Assembly (NCBI GenBank): GCA_016709995.1 | Contig: JADJLQ010000001.1 | Coordinates: 1,832,001 to 1,896,000 of the forward strand | Direction of reading: 5' to 3' | From: Saprospiraceae bacterium | Lineage (GTDB): Bacteria > Bacteroidota > Bacteroidia > Chitinophagales > Saprospiraceae | DNA length: 64,000 nucleotides | Shown: one piece after another, positions 56,367 through 64,000 of the stretch | Position numbering within the stretch: position 1 is the stretch's first letter | How the letters are laid out: each line of letters begins with the position of its first letter | Program-made: the position numbers and the translations under genes | The notes under the pieces: model-generated | Seen by the model: only the letters and a program-made list of their open reading frames with translations | The model's database searches: none | Told to the model about the DNA's origin: nothing

Positions 56367-58025
56367 TTAATGAAGATGATATTCTGCAGCAGACATCATA
56401 TAGACTATGAGGTCTTGCAACTGTTTTGGCACCTGGAGACCATCAGACCCGGGATTTTGGGGATTTGCTTTATAACTTTTGTAGGCTTCGGTCCAATAAA
56501 AATCAGTGTCCTGACCCTTTAGGAGATAGGTCACCTTAATACTTTTCTTTACAGCTTCTGATATCGGAGGACCATAGAAAAGATGCACCAGGTCATCAAT
56601 TAATGCATTGGGATCTTCTGGCTTGGACAATCCGGATACGAAAGCTATTGGATCCAATTTAAAAGACTTGTTTCTACTCTCTGCTTGAATCCAATTGGTA
56701 GCATTATTGTTTGTAGCCAATCCTTTTAGTACCAGGCCATCTATGGTAGTCAGCCTTGGAGGGTAAGTAGCTGTGTCAATCCACAGTTCATGGAAAGATG
56801 GGCTTTGGTAATAGGCAGGCCAACCAGCCACATTGGGCGGATCGCCAATCTCCTGCCCCTGAGCAGTGATCGCACCATAAATTTGTCCAGCAAAATAATA
56901 TTGAGCTTCGAAAGCAAGAGGATTGGTGGGCCAGGTTATCCCAAGTTGTCTGATCATCCCGATAGTAAAATCAGCAGGACTTTTGATCATGGAGCCACGA
57001 TATTCTGATTTAAAAAACCATGAACTCATGAAAAGTGCCTTAAGCATCGGCTTGAGTTCATACCCTGTACTTCTAAATACCTCTGCCAAGGGAATGATGA
57101 GATTACTTTCGGTCTCAGGAGTGATCTCATAATATCCAAAAAAAGTAAATAATTTTCGAACGATGAATAAAGCTGTTTCGTTATTTTGAAATATCATATC
57201 CAGCATTTCATTGATCTCTTCAGCACCTCCGGTTGCAGTTGATTTGCCTGTTAATTTCTTATTGCCATAAAAAGCAGAAAACTGTTTGTCTTTAGCATCA
57301 TGACGATTGGGGCGGTATACAGGTTGATACTGATCAGCATAATTGACTGACCAACCTGTCAATACACGTGCCGCCGCTTTCACATCATCTTCTGTGTATT
57401 TTGATCCCGGCCCTTTCCCAATGCAAAAAAGTTCTTGTAGCTCTCTACCATAGTTTTCATCGGGTGCAGCAGCAGTGTTTTTTTCTCCATTGAGATACCT
57501 CAGCATAGCTGGTTCTATCGTAATATCATACATCAACTTTCTAAAATTGCCCGAGCAGGAGGATCTCAATAGTTTGTTATAACGATAAGCCAATTCAGCA
57601 AAATTGACGGTATCATTGGTATCGGTGACCAGATGATTGTGCCAGAATAGCACCAGTTTCTCACGGAGATTGCGCTCCTGCTGAGCCATGAGTTGTATCC
57701 ACCATTGTTTATACGATCCACGCCTGGCCCCTTCAGGACTTTGTTCTGTAGGAATAGGTTTGATCCCCACCCAGCTTGCTCCGAAAGGGACACCTGAATC
57801 AAAAGTCGTCAGATTTCTTCCTGAATAAGCCCGGATAGGTAAATGACCTGGATCAGTATTAAAATCCAATAAAAAGTCAACAACTTCTTCTAGAGATTTT
57901 CCCTTAAAAAAAGCTAAATCAGAGGCATTCACACCGAAAAGCGTCCGACGCAAAAGATGCAATAATTCTGAATTCCCGAAAGGACCTGAATAGGGCGTAA
58001 CCCCTTGCGGATCGAAACTCTCCAT
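56367..58025 (-). CDS. DUF1800-family protein
   Basis: 552 residues from ATG 58025. Recognisable family blocks: LLHLLRRTLFGVNASDLAFFKG at the N-terminus, KLVLFWHNHLVTDTND, NYGRELQELFCIG and DPPNVAGWPAY near the C-terminus. No classical signal peptide is obvious. It lies 27 bases upstream of the DUF1501 gene in the same direction, the standard arrangement of the pair. Enzymatic function is not established. Confidence 0.92.
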   Translation of the reverse strand: MESFDPQGVTPYSGPFGNSELLHLLRRTLFGVNASDLAFFKGKSLEEVVDFLLDFNTDPGHLPIRAYSGRNLTTFDSGVPFGASWVGIKPIPTEQSPEGARRGSYKQWWIQLMAQQERNLREKLVLFWHNHLVTDTNDTVNFAELAYRYNKLLRSSCSGNFRKLMYDITIEPAMLRYLNGEKNTAAAPDENYGRELQELFCIGKGPGSKYTEDDVKAAARVLTGWSVNYADQYQPVYRPNRHDAKDKQFSAFYGNKKLTGKSTATGGAEEINEMLDMIFQNNETALFIVRKLFTFFGYYEITPETESNLIIPLAEVFRSTGYELKPMLKALFMSSWFFKSEYRGSMIKSPADFTIGMIRQLGITWPTNPLAFEAQYYFAGQIYGAITAQGQEIGDPPNVAGWPAYYQSPSFHELWIDTATYPPRLTTIDGLVLKGLATNNNATNWIQAESRNKSFKLDPIAFVSGLSKPEDPNALIDDLVHLFYGPPISEAVKKSIKVTYLLKGQDTDFYWTEAYKSYKANPQNPGSDGLQVPKQLQDLIVYMMSAAEYHLH

Positions 58026-58152
58026 AAACAATGAGTATTAATTAAAAGTATATACGCTGTCAGGAGCTTGGACGATAGGTCAGGTCAAAAGTTTAACACA
58101 ACTTATTTATTAACACAAAATAGTTTGTTTCTCCATCCCGATGATTAAGTTT

Positions 58153-59457
58153 TCAATCCAACACTACGCGTTGCATACGTGGTACAAGGAAGTGCATCAA
58201 GGTCCAGGCCAGCAGATATGCCAGGCCACAATACATAAATACGATGTAATACCCTGTCTGAATATGTCCAATCCCCTGATAATGATCAAAAAGCTTACCT
58301 GCAGCAAACGACACTAGCATACCTCCTACACCACCGGCCATTCCACCAATGCCGGTCACGGATCCAACGGTAACTTTAGGAAACATATCGCTGACCGTTG
58401 TAAAAAGATTTGCACTCCATGCCTGGTGGGCTGAAGCTGCGAATCCAATCATCAATACAGCGAGCCACATGTTAAATCCACCCAGGTATTGACTAATAAT
58501 CACTGGCAGAGCACAAGCAGCATAAATAAGCAGGGCAGTTTTTCTAGCTTTAAATACTGCCATACCCTTGGTAATAAAGTTGAGCGGCAACCAACCACCA
58601 TAGACACTACCCACTGTTGCAATGATAAATACCAATGCGGTAGGCATGGCAAGATCGGTCTTGGTCAATCCATATTGTTTATTTAAAAAATCTGGCAACC
58701 AAAACAAATAGAACCACCATACACCATCCGTCAAAAACTTGCCCAAAGCAAAGGCCCAGGTTTGTTTGAACTTTAATAATTGAAACCAGTTGGTCTTGGT
58801 ATCTTTCAAAGTCTCTTTTTCTCTATCTGCGACTTCATCCAGATCACTGTGGATGTAATCAAATTCTTCTTTAGACAGTCTTTTTTGCCTTTTGGGAGTA
58901 TCATAAAACAGATACCAAAATATCAACCAGATAAATCCAAATGCTCCAATAATTAAAAAAGTCAATCGCCAGCCAAATTCAGCAGCGATAAATGGTACTG
59001 AAAGAGGAGCTATTATCGCCCCTACATTGGTACCGGCATTGAAGATACCCGTAGCAAATGATCTTTCCTTTTTCGGAAACCACTCTGACACAGTCTTAAT
59101 AGCAGCTGGAAAATTGCCTGATTCAGTAACGCCCAATCCAATTCTTGCAAAAATAAATCCCAGGTTGGTCTTAATAAAAAAATGCGACATGGCGGCCACA
59201 CTCCAGGACACTAATGCTATCGCGTATCCAGTTTTTGTTCCTAACCAATCAATCAGCCTCCCTGCAAAAATCATGGCAAAGGCGTAAGCAGCCTGAAATG
59301 CAATCGTGATATTGGCATAGTCAGAGTTGGTCCATGTAAATTCTGTATCTAGATATTCTTTTACCAGGCTGATGACGGCTCTGTCAAGATAATTTATGGT
59401 GGTAGCAAAAAACAGCAATCCACATATTATCCATCGATAATTTCCAATTTTCTTCAT
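58153..59457 (-). CDS. MFS transporter, hexuronate/ACS type
   Basis: 434 residues, twelve hydrophobic helices. The first loop contains NYLDRAVISL and the later AGRLIDWLGTKTGYA segment; the GLGVTESGNFPAAIKTVSEWFPKKERSFATGIFNAG block is very characteristic of the anion:cation symporter (ACS) family that includes ExuT. It is the last gene of the cluster that contains uxaC, KDG kinases and KDPG aldolase, so uptake of glucuronate or galacturonate by proton symport is the likely job. Confidence 0.92.
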   Translation of the reverse strand: MKKIGNYRWIICGLLFFATTINYLDRAVISLVKEYLDTEFTWTNSDYANITIAFQAAYAFAMIFAGRLIDWLGTKTGYAIALVSWSVAAMSHFFIKTNLGFIFARIGLGVTESGNFPAAIKTVSEWFPKKERSFATGIFNAGTNVGAIIAPLSVPFIAAEFGWRLTFLIIGAFGFIWLIFWYLFYDTPKRQKRLSKEEFDYIHSDLDEVADREKETLKDTKTNWFQLLKFKQTWAFALGKFLTDGVWWFYLFWLPDFLNKQYGLTKTDLAMPTALVFIIATVGSVYGGWLPLNFITKGMAVFKARKTALLIYAACALPVIISQYLGGFNMWLAVLMIGFAASAHQAWSANLFTTVSDMFPKVTVGSVTGIGGMAGGVGGMLVSFAAGKLFDHYQGIGHIQTGYYIVFMYCGLAYLLAWTLMHFLVPRMQRVVLD

Positions 59458-59580
59458 TTCAGATTTTTTATTCGATCGTAAAATAGCAATTTACTTTCAT
59501 ATACCCGATCATCACCACAGACTAAACTTTGATAAAAAATACATTCAACTCAAAGGCAGTGAATTATTCATCAATTATAC

Positions 59581-60588
59581 TTAACGCCTGACCTTGGCTC
59601 CTGAACCACCTTTCATCATCAGCATGACATCGTCCAATGTAATAATGTTGATATCACCGGGAATATAATGCTTGTGCACACTGGTAGCGGTGGCAAATTC
59701 GATGACTTCCTGATTATCGCATTCTCCTTGGTATAAAGCTTTCAATTTAAAGATTAGGCCAGCCATAAATGCATCTCCTGAACCTATCCTATCTATCATG
59801 TCAGGCATATCATATTTTTTTGACTCGACGATTATATTGTCGTGAAATAAAAATCCCTGGTAGGTATTATGTGTGGCTGAAAGCCCTTCTCTTTCAGTAA
59901 AAGCAATTGATTTGATATTAGGAAACCTGTTCTTTAATTTTTCAAAGGCGTCCTCTCGTCCAGAAGACTTTATGCCAAAATAGACCCCCATGACATCTTC
60001 ATCGCCGACGACCACCTCGCATAAATCGATGAGAGCTGGCATGACCAATGAAGGAGGAGACCCATAATCCCAAAGTTTTGAGCGATAATTGAGATCGCAT
60101 GATACAGTGACACCAGCTTTTTTAGCGGCTAATATTGCTTCTTTGGTGGCTGCTGCGGCAGAACTACTGATAGAAGGTGTGATACCAGACCAGTGAAACC
60201 AATCTACTTCCTGAAATATAGCTTCCCACGGGATCATCCCTGGGGCCAGGGTATGCATACCGCTATTTTTTCTATCGTATATCACTTTGGAATTTCTCCT
60301 ACCGGAGCCTAACTCTACATAATAAACTCCAAGCCGATCACCGCCAAAAATACTTTGTGATATATCCACCCCGTGTTGTGCAAGGCACCCTAAAGCACTA
60401 TGCCCAAATGGTTGATCTGGCAACCTGGTTACATAATGCACCTTAGATCCTAATTGAGCCAAAGTAGCCGCTACATTTGACTCAGAGCCACCGTATTCAA
60501 TGGCAAAACTTTTGGCTTGTTCCAACCTTTGCGTCATGAAGGGCGTAAGTCTCAACATGATTTCGCCAAAACATATAATTTTATTCAA
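59581..60588 (-). CDS. kdgK: PfkB-family 2-keto-3-deoxygluconate kinase, copy A
   Basis: 335 residues. TTG start at 60588 gives the family-typical NKIICFGEIMLRL; no ATG exists upstream. PfkB features: EYGGSESNVAATLA near the N-terminus, CDLNYRSKLWD, and the C-terminal RIGSGDAFMAGL with the catalytic Asp. Phosphorylates KDG to KDPG with ATP in uronate breakdown. Another kinase of the same type is encoded three genes away at 61884. The aldolase that follows the reaction is the next gene upstream, 34 bases away. Confidence 0.9.
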   Translation of the reverse strand: MNKIICFGEIMLRLTPFMTQRLEQAKSFAIEYGGSESNVAATLAQLGSKVHYVTRLPDQPFGHSALGCLAQHGVDISQSIFGGDRLGVYYVELGSGRRNSKVIYDRKNSGMHTLAPGMIPWEAIFQEVDWFHWSGITPSISSSAAAATKEAILAAKKAGVTVSCDLNYRSKLWDYGSPPSLVMPALIDLCEVVVGDEDVMGVYFGIKSSGREDAFEKLKNRFPNIKSIAFTEREGLSATHNTYQGFLFHDNIIVESKKYDMPDMIDRIGSGDAFMAGLIFKLKALYQGECDNQEVIEFATATSVHKHYIPGDINIITLDDVMLMMKGGSGAKVRR

Positions 60589-60622
60589 TACTATATTTAT
60601 TTAGCTAGTAGCCTTGATACCC

Positions 60623-61288
60623 TTATTTACCTTTTATTTCTGCGATAGTATGCAGTACTTTTTTTGTTTCATTTTCCATGGTCAAATAGTCCCTGGCCTC
60701 CATCAGCTTTTTACTGATGAGTTTACTACCCATCCCTACAGCACAAACTCCAGCTTGATACCAACCCAATATATTTTCCCTGGTAGTATCTACCCCACCT
60801 GTAGGCATAAACAATAACTTGGGGAAGATGTCTTTGATACTGCTTAAAAATTCAGGACCGAGCATATTACCCGGAAATAATTTTATAAATCCGACACCTG
60901 CATTTTCTGCTGCTATGATCTCTGTTGGGGTCATACAACCTGGTGCGTATAACAATTGATGATCCTGGCAGTAAGTAGCTACATCAAGTACAAAGCCAGG
61001 GCTTACCATAAAATCAGCTCCAGCTGTACGATATTTTTGAGCTTGATCCAGGTTTTTAATGGTACCAATGCCTAATAACAAATCAGACATCTCTGCATTT
61101 CTAAGCTCTACCATTTTAGTAAAATTAACCAAAGCGGCCTCCCCTCTATTGGTATACTCTACAGCTTTGATACCAGCACGATAAATGGCCCGCAATATTT
61201 CACAACTAACTACCAGGTCAGCATTAAAATACAAAGGCAATATCCCTTGAGATACAATGGCATTGGTGGCCAATTCTATTTTATTCAT
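60623..61288 (-). CDS. eda: KDPG/4-hydroxy-2-oxoglutarate aldolase
   Basis: Class I aldolase splitting 2-keto-3-deoxy-6-phosphogluconate to pyruvate and glyceraldehyde-3-phosphate. 221 residues, TIM barrel. The Schiff-base lysine is Lys136 in GFIKLFPGN, and Glu44 in VEYTNRGEA is the base. PGCMTPTEI and PTGGVD are typical phosphate-binding segments. The gene lies between the two KDG kinase genes in the cluster. Confidence 0.95.
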   Translation of the reverse strand: MNKIELATNAIVSQGILPLYFNADLVVSCEILRAIYRAGIKAVEYTNRGEAALVNFTKMVELRNAEMSDLLLGIGTIKNLDQAQKYRTAGADFMVSPGFVLDVATYCQDHQLLYAPGCMTPTEIIAAENAGVGFIKLFPGNMLGPEFLSSIKDIFPKLLFMPTGGVDTTRENILGWYQAGVCAVGMGSKLISKKLMEARDYLTMENETKKVLHTIAEIKGK

Positions 61289-61372
61289 TCATCTAAAAAT
61301 TTAAAAAATTTGAAGTATACTTTAAATCTTAACATTCACAAGTTCTGAGGAATTTATCCCTGAAATCGCTTC

Positions 61373-61825
61373 CTACTCGCATCTCACTTTCATCACTAAC
61401 TTTTTAATATTGCCTTCACCGATCATGGGTGCATGTACATCTTCAGGAAAAAAGATGGCAAATTGATTTTCTTTTAACCCAAAAAACATATCCGGTATAT
61501 CATTATAAAACAAGACATCTTTTTCTTCATTGTAATCTCCTTTGGGATCTACGCACTGTTGTCTTGGTTTCCATCCCAGTGTTTCTTGTCCCCGGATACA
61601 ATATTGGATATCAATATTTTTATTATGGCATTCAAACTTGGCCAAACTATCTTCTTTCGATTTTCCGGGTGCGTCACTGTATAAAGCTATTAGCCCGTCA
61701 GCTATGGTAAATTTGCCGGGTTCAGTCGCCATCATATCTGTGGACCTGATGTAGTCAAATGCTTCTGAAAACAAAGGGTGAATATCAAAATACTTACCAG
61801 CGTTTTCTATTGAATCTATTATCAT
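61373..61825 (-). CDS. YhcH/YjgK/YiaL-family protein
   Basis: 150 residues, cupin-like beta sandwich (DUF386). Conserved blocks are KFECHNKNIDIQYCIRGQE and FFPEDVHAPMIGEG, with the histidines and acids that bind metal or substrate in this group. Members sit in sialic acid, uronate and related sugar loci and are thought to act on sugar anomers or derivatives, but the reaction is not well established. It is placed between the aldolase and the second kinase. Confidence 0.9.
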   Translation of the reverse strand: MIIDSIENAGKYFDIHPLFSEAFDYIRSTDMMATEPGKFTIADGLIALYSDAPGKSKEDSLAKFECHNKNIDIQYCIRGQETLGWKPRQQCVDPKGDYNEEKDVLFYNDIPDMFFGLKENQFAIFFPEDVHAPMIGEGNIKKLVMKVRCE

Positions 61826-61883
61826 TATTACGATTTTATCTTGTTGGTTTCAACAATCCTTCAAAACGAGAGATTTATTTTTT

Positions 61884-62909
61884 TTATCGTTGTACTCTAC
61901 CACTTCCGTCACCTTTCATAAGTTCTTGCACTTCTTTGAGAGTAGCATGATTCATATCGCCGGGAATGGTGTGTTTTAATGCACTGGCTGCCACCCCAAA
62001 TTCTGCAGCATCACTCATTGGCATCCCTGTCACCAATCCATAGATCAATCCACTGGCAAAAGAGTCTCCACTTCCTACCCGGTCCACGATTCTTACCTCA
62101 TAGCGCCTGGTATGATAAAACTCAGACCCGTCATACACCAGAGCACTCCAGCCATTGTCGCTGGCACTATGACTTTCCCGCAAAGAAGAGGCTATCACTT
62201 TAAATCCAAATTTTTCTTTCATCTGTCTGAATACATCTTTAAATCCATCCAGGTTGAGCTCACCTTTGGTGACATCGGTGTGTGCTGCCTTAAATCCCAG
62301 GGTGGTATCCGCATCTTCTTCATTGCCGATACATACATCTACATGTTCACAAAGCCTGGTCATCACCTGCCTGGCTTTTTCTTTGCTCCATAGTTTTTTG
62401 CGATAGTTGAGATCGATACTCGTGGTGATCCCTTTTGCCTTGGCTGCTTTGAGCGCAGCCTCGGTCAGAGCAGCCCCTTTATCGCTCAATGCTGGTGTAA
62501 TCCCTGTCGTATGAAACCAAACAGCCTCTTTTAAAATGGCATCAAAATCAAACTCATCTGGCCCGGCATCTGCGATGGAAGCACCAGATCGATCATAGAT
62601 CACCTGAGAAGCCCTCATACTGGCGCCTGTTTCTAAAAAATAGATACCCAAACGATCACCGCCTTTAACTATATACTGTGTATCTACCCCAAATCTTCTC
62701 AAATGATTGATGGCAGACTGGCCGATCGGATTGTCGGGAACTTTAGAAACAAAAGTACCTTGAAGTCCGTAATTACACAGAGCTGCTGCGACATTGGCTT
62801 CTCCACCTCCATAAGTGACATCGAGGGTATCCGCCTGAACAAATCTTTTAAAATCTGGAGTAGATAATCTCAACATGATCTCCCCCAGGGTAACTACTTT
62901 TTTTGACAT
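61884..62909 (-). CDS. kdgK: PfkB-family 2-keto-3-deoxygluconate kinase, copy B
   Basis: 341 residues. Family blocks: VTLGEIMLRLSTPDFKRF, TYGGGEANVAAALCNYG, SIDLNYRKKLWSKEK, RVGSGDSFASGLIYG with the catalytic Asp. The two kinases in the cluster are clearly homologous across their whole length (both have NxHRxxAxxLG-type patterns and end GxGRVxR) but far from identical. Which one is the main KDG kinase is not determinable; the other might use a related keto-sugar. It starts 58 bases downstream of uxaC. Confidence 0.92.
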   Translation of the reverse strand: MSKKVVTLGEIMLRLSTPDFKRFVQADTLDVTYGGGEANVAAALCNYGLQGTFVSKVPDNPIGQSAINHLRRFGVDTQYIVKGGDRLGIYFLETGASMRASQVIYDRSGASIADAGPDEFDFDAILKEAVWFHTTGITPALSDKGAALTEAALKAAKAKGITTSIDLNYRKKLWSKEKARQVMTRLCEHVDVCIGNEEDADTTLGFKAAHTDVTKGELNLDGFKDVFRQMKEKFGFKVIASSLRESHSASDNGWSALVYDGSEFYHTRRYEVRIVDRVGSGDSFASGLIYGLVTGMPMSDAAEFGVAASALKHTIPGDMNHATLKEVQELMKGDGSGRVQR

Positions 62910-62967
62910 ATATGATTAATTAGTTTATTTTTTAGATTGACTTATAGTTGAAATTTTGATAAATGCT

Positions 62968-64000
62968 TTAAAATCCAAAATATGCTTTGGCATTATTATA
63001 GCATATATCCTGAATCATCTTTCCGATCCAGGGTATATCGTGAGGCAACTCTCCATTTGAAATGTCATTGCCAAATAGATTGCATAGAATTCTTCTGAAA
63101 TATTCGTGCCTCGGAAATGACAAAAATGACCGCGAGTCTGTAATCATGCCGACAAAACAGGATAACACACCCATATTGCTCAATACATTGATCTGATCAG
63201 TCATACCATCTTTTTGGTCCAAAAACCACCAGCCACTCCCAAATTGCATTTTGCCTTTAATCGTACCGTCCTGAAAATTACCGATCATGGTAGCAAAAGC
63301 AGCATTGAACACGGGATTGACATTATATATGATCGTTTTTGCCAGTTTATTATCTTTATCAAGTCGGTTAAAAAATTTAGACATGACTTCTATTTGAGGA
63401 TAATCCCCAATACTGTCTACGCCTATATTTTTACCCAATGTCGTGAGCAACCTACTATTATTGTCCCTAATAGCGCCCAGGTGAAACTGTTGTACCCACC
63501 CTTTTTCCCAATCCATGATAGCCAGTTCATATTGTATTGCTGATCTGAATTGGTTGGCTTCCACATCGTTGACTAAAAGACCACTTCTGGCCTTCGTAAA
63601 TATTCGACCCACTTCGCTGTCAGTGTAATCATCAGCATAAAGATATATCTGACCATGATCTGAGGCTTTACATCCTAATAAAGCAAAAGCATCATGACGA
63701 TGCCTCAAAGCAAGTAGCAGATCATCCCATTGCTGTATGGCTACTCCGGACATTTGCTCTAAACGGCTTATATATAGATTAAACTCACCAGGGTCATTTA
63801 TTCCCAATATGGCATCCGGCCGAAAAGTAGGCACCACTTGAATACCTATAGGTGCATTGGCCATTTTCCTATGATCTTCCAAGGCATCACATGGGTCATC
63901 CGTAGTGCCAACGACATGTACATTAAAATGCTTAAGTATAGTATTGGTACTCAGCGCTATTAGCTTTTCGTTGCCTTCATCATAGATTTCATCCGCCGTA
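62968..64000 (-). CDS. uxaC: glucuronate isomerase, 3' part
   Basis: C-terminal part of uronate isomerase, which turns glucuronate to fructuronate (and galacturonate to tagaturonate). The frame stays open through the window edge: VVGTTDDPCDALEDH is encoded at about 63900, in the frame leading into the visible protein, so no start lies in the window. Recognisable blocks are QVVPTFRPDAILG, LGCKASDHG, LTTLGKNIGVDSIGDYPQ, FGSGWWFLDQKDGM and MITDSRSFLSFPRHEYFRRIL. Metal-dependent amidohydrolase fold. It is the first visible gene of the cluster. Confidence 0.95.
   Translation of the reverse strand, partial: TADEIYDEGNEKLIALSTNTILKHFNVHVVGTTDDPCDALEDHRKMANAPIGIQVVPTFRPDAILGINDPGEFNLYISRLEQMSGVAIQQWDDLLLALRHRHDAFALLGCKASDHGQIYLYADDYTDSEVGRIFTKARSGLLVNDVEANQFRSAIQYELAIMDWEKGWVQQFHLGAIRDNNSRLLTTLGKNIGVDSIGDYPQIEVMSKFFNRLDKDNKLAKTIIYNVNPVFNAAFATMIGNFQDGTIKGKMQFGSGWWFLDQKDGMTDQINVLSNMGVLSCFVGMITDSRSFLSFPRHEYFRRILCNLFGNDISNGELPHDIPWIGKMIQDICYNNAKAYFGF

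Noticed and set aside
1..64000. tRNA genes, rRNA genes, CRISPR arrays, insertion sequences, attachment sites
   Set aside because: I looked for cloverleaf arms, regularly spaced repeats and transposase-like proteins in intergenic regions and saw none. A covariance-model scan would be needed to exclude small RNAs.

Overview
The window looks like a chromosomal segment of a member of the Bacteroidota, probably a Saprospirales- or Chitinophagales-type environmental lineage (the order is inference). The evidence is: PheS and HisRS of Bacteroidota type; promoter boxes of the TAnnTTTG type and no visible Shine-Dalgarno habit; a type IX secretion C-terminal sorting domain on a DUF1501 protein; a TlpA-like lipoprotein with a DUF4369-like N-terminus; DUF1501/DUF1800 and VCBS/ASPIC-UnbV families; and many short lipoprotein signals. 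I saw no rRNA, tRNA, CRISPR array, prophage or insertion sequence.

Layout. 1-5.4 kb: end of pheS, a MazF-type toxin with a ribbon-helix-helix antitoxin, a gap with a possible small gene, then hisS overlapping a gatA-like amidase that carries an unusual C-terminal domain, and a NUDIX hydrolase. 5.6-8.1 kb: a small membrane protein, an NRAMP-fold transporter lacking the usual metal motifs, and an SDR oxidoreductase. 8.2-18.8 kb: three tandem paralogous giant lipoproteins (about 1,100 residues each) made of FG-GAP/VCBS repeats around an ASPIC/UnbV domain, with one small lipoprotein between the first two. 18.9-23.5 kb: a HEPN/MNT pair, inorganic pyrophosphatase, a nitrilase-family amidohydrolase and a twice-frameshifted VPS10/BNR beta-propeller gene. 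23.6-28.9 kb: TlpA-like protein, glycosyltransferase 2, UDP-GlcNAc 2-epimerase, queG and a saccharopine-dehydrogenase-like enzyme. 29-33.5 kb: a secreted alpha/beta hydrolase and an unrecognised lipoprotein, divergent from a Gfo/Idh/MocA oxidoreductase. 33.6-35.9 kb: a PcrA/UvrD helicase.

36.2-41.9 kb holds a tightly packed operon: TetR regulator, LolA-like carrier, two FtsX permeases, ATPase and outer-membrane barrel protein. It is driven by a well-formed Bacteroidota promoter whose start region is covered by a 24-bp near-palindromic operator. 42-49.3 kb: PNPOx-like protein, a frameshifted GyrI-like gene, an M61 peptidase without PDZ domain, an AI-2E transporter and a second ABC export operon (adaptor, permease, ATPase). 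49.4-54.6 kb: four overlapping genes for membrane proteins (DUF6311, GT-C-like) and a methyltransferase. 54.7-58 kb: DUF1501/DUF1800 pair. 58.1-64 kb: a uronate catabolism cluster (uxaC, two KDG kinases, YhcH/YiaL-type protein, KDPG aldolase, hexuronate-type MFS transporter).

Nothing here is unmistakably a new system. The best candidates for novelty are the triple VCBS lipoprotein cluster, the TetR-controlled LolA/ABC/barrel operon, the GatA fusion and the motif-less NRAMP homologue. Three single-base deletions, each at or next to a run of A, break two genes; these may be decay or assembly error and deserve checking first.
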